Notes under the pieces: model-generated
What the model saw: only the letters and a program-made list of their open reading frames with translations
Told to the model about the DNA's origin: nothing
Database searches by the model: none
Translations under genes and position numbers: made by a program
DNA from: Amnibacterium endophyticum
Lineage (GTDB): Bacteria; Actinomycetota; Actinomycetes; Actinomycetales; Microbacteriaceae
Length of the DNA: 64,000 nucleotides
Reading direction: 5' to 3'
Assembly (NCBI RefSeq): GCF_042680685.1
Contig: NZ_JBHUEA010000011.1
Span: 38,129-102,128 of the forward strand
In this document: positions 58,821 to 64,000 of the stretch, in pieces
Layout of the letters: every line of letters begins with the position of its first letter
How positions within the stretch are numbered: position 1 is the stretch's first letter

Positions 58821-59651
58821 TCAGTGGGGCGGCTGCAGCCGTTCCCGCATCGCGTCGATGTCGATGCTCGGCTGCGGGTAGGCCGGCGCCAGCTCGACGA
58901 GCGTCTCCCGCAGCAGCTCCGCCACCGCCCAGTTCCGGTACTTCTTGTGGTCCGCGGGCACGACGTACCAGGGGGCGGCGGCCGTGCTGCACCGCTCGAG
59001 CACGGCGCTGTAGGCGACGCGGTACTCGTCCCAGAGCGCGCGCTCGTCGACGTCGCCCGGGTTGAACTTCCAGTGCTTGTCGGGGCGGCGGAGGCGGCGC
59101 AGCAGGCGCTCGCGCTGAACGTCGTACGAGACGTTCAGGAAGACCTTCACGATCGTCGTGCCGTCGTCGACCAGCTCCTGCTCGAACGCGTTGATCGCGT
59201 CGTAGCGCGGCTCCCACTCGGACTGCGGCACGAGGTCGTGCACCCGCACCACCAGCACGTCCTCGTAGTGGCTGCGGTCGAAGACGCCGATCATGCCGGG
59301 CTCGGGCAGCCGCTTGCGGATGCGCCAGAGGAAGTCGTGGGCGAGCTCCTCCTCCGTCGGCTTCTTGAAGGCGGAGTACTGCACGCCGATCGGCCCGAGC
59401 TCGCCGACGGCGTGCTTCACGACGCCGCCCTTGCCGGCGGTGTCCATGCCCTGCAGGACCAGCAGCACGCGGCGGCGGCCGCCCTGGGTCGACTCGGCCC
59501 ACAGGCGCTCCTGCAGGTCCTGCAGCCGGTCGTCGTGCGCGTGGCGGTCGCCCGGCTCGAGGGGCTTCGCACCCGGGTCGAAGCCGGAGAGGCTGACGGG
59601 GCCGGGCGGCACCGCGAGCGCCTGCCGCAGGGAGGGCGTGTCCTCGCTCAT
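58821..59651 (-). CDS. ppk2: Polyphosphate kinase 2 family protein
   Basis: A 276-residue PPK2-type kinase using polyphosphate to phosphorylate nucleotides. Walker A LQGMDTAGKGGVV, FDRSHYED (Walker B/lid Asp), KVFLNVSYDVQRERL and a C-terminal WYVVPADHKKYRN are PPK2 hallmarks. ATG at 59651 lies 9 nt after TAGGGT (minus strand), a likely leaderless start. Not obviously linked to the sugar genes. Nucleoside mono- versus diphosphate preference is not decidable here. Confidence 0.92.
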   Translation of the reverse strand: MSEDTPSLRQALAVPPGPVSLSGFDPGAKPLEPGDRHAHDDRLQDLQERLWAESTQGGRRRVLLVLQGMDTAGKGGVVKHAVGELGPIGVQYSAFKKPTEEELAHDFLWRIRKRLPEPGMIGVFDRSHYEDVLVVRVHDLVPQSEWEPRYDAINAFEQELVDDGTTIVKVFLNVSYDVQRERLLRRLRRPDKHWKFNPGDVDERALWDEYRVAYSAVLERCSTAAAPWYVVPADHKKYRNWAVAELLRETLVELAPAYPQPSIDIDAMRERLQPPH

Positions 59652-59709
59652 GGGCGAGACCCTAGGCCGCGGCCCTCGGAGCGCGCCCGCGCCGCCACCG
59701 GCCGGGCGG

Positions 59710-60390
59710 TCACTCCTCGACCGCCGCGCCGAGCGAGCGGAGGTGCTGCCGGAAGGTGGTGCCGCGCTCGGCCCGGTCGCGCAGGTAGCGGGCGAACTCG
59801 GTCTGCTCCCGCAGGGTGCGCCCCTCGCGCATCCGCGCCGCCTGCGCGGCCTCGGTGTCGCGGACGACCGCGGCGAGCGCGGCGAGCTTCGCCGCCTCCG
59901 CGGCCGGGGCGACGAGCACGCCGTCGTCGTCCGCGATCACCACGTCGCGATCGTCGGTGCGCCAGGGGCCGACGCGCGCGTCGCGGTGGCTCCCGGCGGC
60001 CCGCGCCCGCTCGGGCCCGTTCGGCAGCGCGCCCAGGCTGAACACGGGCAGGCCGATCCGCCGCAGCGCCGCGGAGTCGCGATGGCAGCCCCAGATCACG
60101 ATCCCGGCGATCCCCGCGGCCTGCGCCTCCAGCGCGACGAGGTCCCCGACGCACGCCTCGTCCCGGCGGCCGCCGTCGTCGACGACCAGGACGTCGCCCG
60201 GCTCGGCCCGCTCGAACGCCTCCAGGAACACGTCGACGCTGCCGCTGTGCCGGGCCGGCAGCACGTGCCCCGCGATCCGCACGCCGGGGGCGACGGGTGC
60301 GAGCGCGGCGGTGCGCAGCGGCAGCCCGAGCCGCACGCAGGCGTCCGCCACGTGCGCAGCGGCGAGGTCGGGGAAGGGGTCTGCGGCCAT
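59710..60390 (-). CDS. RraA-family protein (HMG/CHA aldolase-like)
   Basis: A 226-residue RraA-like protein. PGDVLVVDDGGRRDEACVGD, VIWGCHRDSAALRR (substrate Arg and metal Asp) and VVIADDDGVLVAP are the family core. Such proteins include 4-hydroxy-4-methyl-2-oxoglutarate aldolases; in sugar clusters they may cleave or decarboxylate keto acids. RNase-E-binding function is unlikely outside gamma-proteobacteria. Divergent from the aldo/keto reductase at 60433. Confidence 0.83.
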   Translation of the reverse strand: MAADPFPDLAAAHVADACVRLGLPLRTAALAPVAPGVRIAGHVLPARHSGSVDVFLEAFERAEPGDVLVVDDGGRRDEACVGDLVALEAQAAGIAGIVIWGCHRDSAALRRIGLPVFSLGALPNGPERARAAGSHRDARVGPWRTDDRDVVIADDDGVLVAPAAEAAKLAALAAVVRDTEAAQAARMREGRTLREQTEFARYLRDRAERGTTFRQHLRSLGAAVEE

Positions 60391-60432
60391 GGTCGATCCT
60401 GACGCACAGCGAGCGGTCGCGACGATGGAGCC

Positions 60433-61440
60433 ATGAGCGACACGATGACGACGCGCACGCTGGGCCGGACCGGGCGGGAGGTCTCCGCCGTCGGCCTCGG
60501 CACCTGGCAGCTCGGCGGCGGCTGGGGCGAGGTCTCCGACGAGGACGCGAGGTCGGTCCTCGACGCCTCCGCCGAGGCCGGCGTGACGCTCTTCGACACG
60601 GCCGACGTGTACGGCGACGGCCTCAGCGAGCGGCGGATCGGCGCCTGGCTGGACGCGAACCCCGGCAGCGGGGTGACCGTCGCGACGAAGATGGGCCGGC
60701 GCGTCGACCAGGTGCCGTCGAACTACGTCCTGCCCCACTTCCGCGAGTGGACCGACCGCTCGCGGAAGAACCTGGGCCAGGAGACGCTCGACCTCGTGCA
60801 GCTGCACTGCCCGCCGACCGCGGTGTTCGAGGACGACGCGGTGTTCGACGCGCTCGACACCCTCGTCGACGAGGGCGCGATCGCGGCCTACGGCGTCTCG
60901 GTCGAGGAGGCGCAGCAGGCCCTGACCGCGATCGCCCGGCCGCGGGTGGCGTCGGTGCAGATCATCCTGAACGCCTTCCGGCTGAAGCCGCTCGACCGGG
61001 TGCTGCCGGCGGCGCAGGAGGCCGGGGTCGGCATCCTCGCGCGCGTGCCGCTCGCCTCCGGGCTGCTGTCCGGCAAGTACGACGAGTCGACCGAGTTCGG
61101 CGCCGACGACCACCGCAGCTTCAACCGGCACGGCGAGGCCTTCGACCAGGGCGAGACGTTCTCCGGGGTCGACTACTCGGAGGGCGTGCGGGCGGCGCAG
61201 GAGTTCTCCCGGCTCGTCGCCGAGCACGGCCCCGACGGCGCGAGCCCCGCGCAGGCCGCGATCGCCTGGGCGGCGCAGCTGCCCGGCGTGACGAGCGTGA
61301 TCCCGGGCGCGCGGAACACGAGGCAGGCGGAGTCGAACGCGGCGGCCGGCCGGCTCCCCGAGTTGTCGGACGCCTTCACGGACGGCGTGCGCGGCATCTA
61401 CGACGAGCACTTCCGCGCGGCGATCCACGACCGCTGGTGA
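60433..61440 (+). CDS. Aldo/keto reductase
   Basis: A 335-residue aldo/keto reductase: LGRTGREVSAVGLGTWQLGG, catalytic Tyr in DTADVYGDG, Lys in VATKMG, His in LVQLHCPP and TSVIPGARNTRQ. Belongs to the tas/YajO-like group. Single gene, divergent from RraA and ended by a very strong hairpin. Substrate unknown. Confidence 0.88.
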   Translation: MSDTMTTRTLGRTGREVSAVGLGTWQLGGGWGEVSDEDARSVLDASAEAGVTLFDTADVYGDGLSERRIGAWLDANPGSGVTVATKMGRRVDQVPSNYVLPHFREWTDRSRKNLGQETLDLVQLHCPPTAVFEDDAVFDALDTLVDEGAIAAYGVSVEEAQQALTAIARPRVASVQIILNAFRLKPLDRVLPAAQEAGVGILARVPLASGLLSGKYDESTEFGADDHRSFNRHGEAFDQGETFSGVDYSEGVRAAQEFSRLVAEHGPDGASPAQAAIAWAAQLPGVTSVIPGARNTRQAESNAAAGRLPELSDAFTDGVRGIYDEHFRAAIHDRW

Positions 61441-61489
61441 TTCCGTTTCGAAGGTGATCCGGCGCAGCCGGATCACCTTCGAAACGGAA
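61441..61489 (+). terminator. Perfect 23-bp hairpin after aldo/keto reductase
   Basis: Perfect arms of 23 bp (61441-61463 and 61467-61489) with a GCA loop, starting at the base after the stop codon. The rest of the gap to 61674 shows only the GGAGGAGGAG ribosome site of the next gene. Confidence 0.85.
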
Positions 61490-61674
61490 CTTCGAGTGCT
61501 GCAGGTCCGATGGTGGTCCTCGATCCACCTCACGGCCTGCTCCGAGCACCGCTGCCTACCGTCCGGAACGCGCCTCGACGACGAGCGCCGATCCCCCTTC
61601 GACCGACGCACCGCCGCCTCCGGGCGCCCGGCCGGCGACCGTCCGGCCGGCTTCCACGCGGGAGGAGGAGCGGC

Positions 61675-62892
61675 ATGGCCGACAACAGAGCAGTGGCGTA
61701 CAAAGGACCGGGCGAGGTCGAGGTCATCGACATCCCCTACCCCGACTTCCAGCTGCACGACGGCCCCGGGGTCAACCCGGCGAACGTCGGCCGCAAGGTG
61801 AACCACGGCGCGATCCTGAGGACCGTGTCGACGAACATCTGCGGATCCGACCAGCACATGGTCCGGGGCCGCACGACGGCGCCGCACGACCTGGTGCTCG
61901 GGCACGAGATCACCGGCGAGGTCGTCGAGGTCGGCCGCGACGTCGAGTTCATCCAGGTGGGCGACATCGTCTCCGTGCCGTTCAACATCGCCTGCGGGCG
62001 GTGCCGCAACTGCAAGGAGGGCAAGACCGGCATCTGCCTGAACGTGAACCCCGATCGCCCGGGCAGCGCCTACGGCTACGTCGACATGGGCGGCTGGGTC
62101 GGCGGGCAGGCGGAGTACGTGCTCGTGCCGTACGCGGACTGGAACCTGCTGAAGTTCCCCGACCGCGACCAGGCGCTCGAGAAGATCCTCGACCTGACGA
62201 TGCTGTCCGACATCTTCCCGACCGGGTTCCACGGGGCCTACACGGCGAAGGTCGGCCCGGGATCGACGGTCTACATCGCGGGCGCGGGGCCGGTCGGGCT
62301 CGCCGCCGCGGTCGGCTCGCAGCTGCTCGGCGCGGCGGTCGTGATCGTCGGCGACATGAACGCGGAGCGGCTGCAGCAGGCGAGGTCCTTCGGCTGCGAG
62401 ACCGTCGACCTGACGAAGGGCGACCCGCAGGACCAGATCGAGCAGATCCTGGGCGTCCCGGAGGTGGACAGCGCGGTCGATGCGGTCGGGTTCGAGGCGC
62501 GCGGCCACGGCAAGGACGCGGGCGAGGCGCCCGCGACCGTGCTGAACAGCCTGATGGGCCTCACGGCCGCCGGCGGGGCGATGGGCATCCCGGGCCTCTA
62601 CGTCACCGGCGACCCGGGCGGCGTCGACGAGGCCGCCAAGGAGGGCTCGCTCTCGCTGCGCCTCGGCCTCGGCTGGGCGAAGTCGCTGTCCTTCACGACG
62701 GGCCAGTGCCCGGTGATGAAGTACAACCGGCAGCTGATGATGGCGATCCTCTACGACAAGGTGCAGATCGCGAAGGCCGTGAACGCGACGCCGATCCCCC
62801 TCGAGGACGCGCCCCGCGGGTACCAGGAGTTCGACGCGGGCGCCGCGAAGAAGTACGTCCTGAACCCGAACGGCTACATCAAGGCCGCCTGA
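61675..62892 (+). CDS. fdhA: Glutathione-independent formaldehyde dehydrogenase
   Basis: A 405-residue zinc MDR dehydrogenase oxidising formaldehyde (or dismutating it) with bound NAD. Diagnostic regions: DIPYPDFQLHDGPGVNPANV, NICGSDQHMVRGRT, LGHEITGEV, structural zinc CGRCRNCKEGKTGIC, SAYGYVDMGGWVGGQAEYV and YIAGAGPVGLAAA. GGAGGAGGAG precedes the ATG. Next to molybdopterin genes (mobA-like, moeA), which suggests that a molybdenum formate dehydrogenase further right completes formaldehyde detoxification. The start of a C1 block distinct from the sugar genes. Confidence 0.95.
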   Translation: MADNRAVAYKGPGEVEVIDIPYPDFQLHDGPGVNPANVGRKVNHGAILRTVSTNICGSDQHMVRGRTTAPHDLVLGHEITGEVVEVGRDVEFIQVGDIVSVPFNIACGRCRNCKEGKTGICLNVNPDRPGSAYGYVDMGGWVGGQAEYVLVPYADWNLLKFPDRDQALEKILDLTMLSDIFPTGFHGAYTAKVGPGSTVYIAGAGPVGLAAAVGSQLLGAAVVIVGDMNAERLQQARSFGCETVDLTKGDPQDQIEQILGVPEVDSAVDAVGFEARGHGKDAGEAPATVLNSLMGLTAAGGAMGIPGLYVTGDPGGVDEAAKEGSLSLRLGLGWAKSLSFTTGQCPVMKYNRQLMMAILYDKVQIAKAVNATPIPLEDAPRGYQEFDAGAAKKYVLNPNGYIKAA

Positions 62893-62897
62893 CCCTT

Positions 62898-62946
62898 CAT
62901 CTTGTAGGCGTTCTTCGGCGCGCGGCCGAAGAATGCCTACAAGATG
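62898..62946 (+). terminator. 22-bp hairpin whose 3' arm ends at the next start codon
   Basis: Arms 62898-62919 and 62925-62946 pair over 22 bp with one mismatch and a 5-nt loop. The last three bases of the 3' arm are the ATG (62944-62946) of the mobA-like gene, so the start codon and all upstream translation signals are sequestered. It may terminate fdhA transcripts or control translation of the next gene. Confidence 0.75.
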
Positions 62947-63513
62947 GAACTCGGGGCGGTGGTGCTGGCGGGCGGTCGCGGCTCGCGGATGGGCGGCGCC
63001 GACAAGGCGTCGCTCGTCGCGGACGGCGCGACCCTGCTGGAACGCGCGCTCGAGGCCCTGGCCGACGTCGACGTGGTCGTCGTAGGGCCGCCGCGACCGG
63101 GCGTGCGCACGGTGCGCGAGGCCCCCTCCTTCGCCGGTCCCGCCGCCGCCGCGGTGACGGGTCTCGCCGCCCTGCCGGACGCGGAGGACGTGCTGCTGCT
63201 GGCGATCGACGTCCCGGGCCTGCCGGCAGCGGTGCCCCTCCTGCGCGCCGCGGAGGGCGGACCGGACGGCGTGGTCGCCGTCGACGAGGGCGGCCGCGAC
63301 CAGTGGCTGCTCGGGCGGTACCGCGCCGGCGCCCTCCGGGAGGCGGCCGCGGCGCTCGGCGACCCGACCGGCGCGCCGCTGCGCGCGCTCCTCGGGCGGC
63401 TGCGACTCGGGCGGCTGGCGCTGCCGTCCGCCCTCACGGCGGACGTGGATACGCTCGACGACGCCGAGGCCGCGGGCGTCGCGCCGCCGGTACGACGTGA
63501 GGAGCACGGGTGA
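62944..63513 (+). CDS. mobA: MobA-like molybdenum cofactor guanylyltransferase
   Basis: A 189-residue nucleotidyltransferase: VVLAGGRGSRMGGADKASL is the nucleotide-binding signature, and LLAIDVPGLPAAV the metal Asp region. Short for MobA (usually about 190-200), but complete. Adds GMP or CMP to molybdopterin. No ribosome site; the start is inside a hairpin. The next two genes overlap by GTGA, so they are translated together. Confidence 0.85.
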   Translation: MELGAVVLAGGRGSRMGGADKASLVADGATLLERALEALADVDVVVVGPPRPGVRTVREAPSFAGPAAAAVTGLAALPDAEDVLLLAIDVPGLPAAVPLLRAAEGGPDGVVAVDEGGRDQWLLGRYRAGALREAAAALGDPTGAPLRALLGRLRLGRLALPSALTADVDTLDDAEAAGVAPPVRREEHG

Positions 63514-63758
63514 GCGACGACGTGGGCGCGAGGCTCGACGCCTGGTGGACGACGCTGACCGAGGCGCTCGGCGTCACCGACGTCCCCGAGGTGCGCGAGG
63601 CGATCCTCGGGCTCGCGGGCGAGGCGGCGCACGGCGTGGTCCGGCCCGCGGCGCCGCTGACCACCTTCCTCGCGGGCTACGCGGCCGGGCGCGCGGGCGG
63701 TTCCGCCGGTGACGTCGCCGCGGCGATCGAGCTGCCGCGCGAGGCGATCCGGGCGTGA
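63510..63758 (+). CDS. Small conserved protein (DUF6457-like)
   Basis: An 82-residue protein starting VSDDVGARLDAWWTTLTEAL. The motifs VREAILGLAGEAAHGVVRPAAPLT and TFLAGYAAGR are those of a small protein found between mobA and moeA in actinobacterial molybdopterin/formate dehydrogenase loci (DUF6457). GTG overlaps the mobA-like stop. Function unknown; probably cofactor maturation. Confidence 0.75.
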   Translation: MSDDVGARLDAWWTTLTEALGVTDVPEVREAILGLAGEAAHGVVRPAAPLTTFLAGYAAGRAGGSAGDVAAAIELPREAIRA

Positions 63759-64000
63759 CGGAGCCGGGCTGGGACGCCGCCCGCGCGATCGCCCGCGAGC
63801 AGCACCCGCTCCCCGTCGTCGAGGTCCCCCTCGCCGCGGCCGTCGGCGCGGTCCTCGCCGAAGACGCGACGGCCGTGGCGCCCGTGCCGCACTACGACTC
63901 CGCCGCGATGGACGGCTGGGCGGTCGCCGGCCCGCCGCCGTGGCGCGTCGGCGCGACGCCCGCCGCCCGCGGCGCGGTCGAGGTCGTGGCCGGCGGGCTC
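63755..64000 (+). CDS. moeA: Molybdopterin molybdotransferase MoeA, 3' end missing
   Basis: First 82 residues of a MoeA-like protein, cut by the window end. PHYDSAAMDGWAV (usual DSSAMDGYAV) is the MoeA signature near residue 46. GTG at 63755 overlaps the previous stop (GTGA). Inserts molybdate into adenylated molybdopterin. Confirms a molybdopterin block beyond the window. Confidence 0.88.
   Translation, partial: MTEPGWDAARAIAREQHPLPVVEVPLAAAVGAVLAEDATAVAPVPHYDSAAMDGWAVAGPPPWRVGATPAARGAVEVVAGGL

Noticed and set aside
1..64000. tRNA, rRNA, riboswitch or insertion sequence.
   Set aside because: No cloverleaf, rRNA segment, riboswitch core or transposase was found by eye.

Overview
The window is very GC-rich (about 70-75% by eye), has strongly GC-ending codons, many GTG starts, start/stop overlaps (ATGA, GTGA) between neighbouring genes, and several apparent leaderless starts. 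Together with the gene content (LacI and ROK regulators, CUT1 sugar importers without their own ATPase, a class F sortase) this points to an actinobacterium, most likely Microbacteriaceae. The family-level call is an inference. Almost the whole window is a plant-polysaccharide and pentose catabolic region, with a C1/molybdenum-cofactor block at the right edge.

Layout. 1-4162 (+): GMC oxidoreductase (cut by the window edge), ThuA-like protein, TIM-barrel isomerase/epimerase and Gfo/Idh/MocA dehydrogenase, a set typical of 3-keto-glycoside handling. 4409-7412 (-): two tandem Gfo/Idh/MocA paralogues and another TIM-barrel protein. 7486-14178: LacI regulator divergent from a sugar ABC importer and an intracellular GH3 glycosidase. 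14301-19502 (+): alcohol dehydrogenase, pentonate dehydratase, 2-keto-3-deoxypentonate dehydratase and 2,5-dioxopentanoate dehydrogenase. 27743-19582 (-): a ten-gene operon with a second ABC importer, tautomerase-like and propeller proteins, NAD epimerase, aldo/keto reductase, an SDR resembling Caulobacter xylose dehydrogenase, and an SMP-30 lactonase. 28004-33223: ROK regulator, two Gfo/Idh/MocA enzymes, an aldo/keto reductase and a UPF0303 protein. 33312-39374: LacI regulator, GH10 xylanase and acetylxylan esterase divergent from xylA-xylB. 39582-43525 (-): sortase with a likely cell-wall CHRD substrate, then a second GH3. 43526-45391: a lower-GC patch with an unknown exported protein and gene debris. 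45392-53646: ThuA/Gfo pair, DrrAB-like exporter, PQQ-type propeller lipoprotein and assorted oxidoreductases. 53726-58782 (-): araD-araA-small protein-araB with a LacI-type regulator. 58821-64000: PPK2 kinase, RraA-like protein, aldo/keto reductase, formaldehyde dehydrogenase, MobA-like protein, a small conserved protein and the start of MoeA.

How it fits together. The region holds three pentose routes side by side: xylose isomerase/xylulokinase, arabinose isomerase/ribulokinase/epimerase, and what looks like a complete oxidative (Weimberg-type) route to 2-oxoglutarate, split across two convergent operons that share a terminator. Import is by two CUT1 systems, both of which need an ATPase encoded elsewhere. 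Xylo-oligosaccharides appear to be cut and deacetylated inside the cell, because the GH10, esterase and both GH3 enzymes lack signal peptides. Candidate operators occur at most promoters; one of them (TATGTTG-N7-CAACA) is shared by the 7412 operon and the xylA/esterase intergenic region. Long, U-tract-free hairpins end most transcription units.
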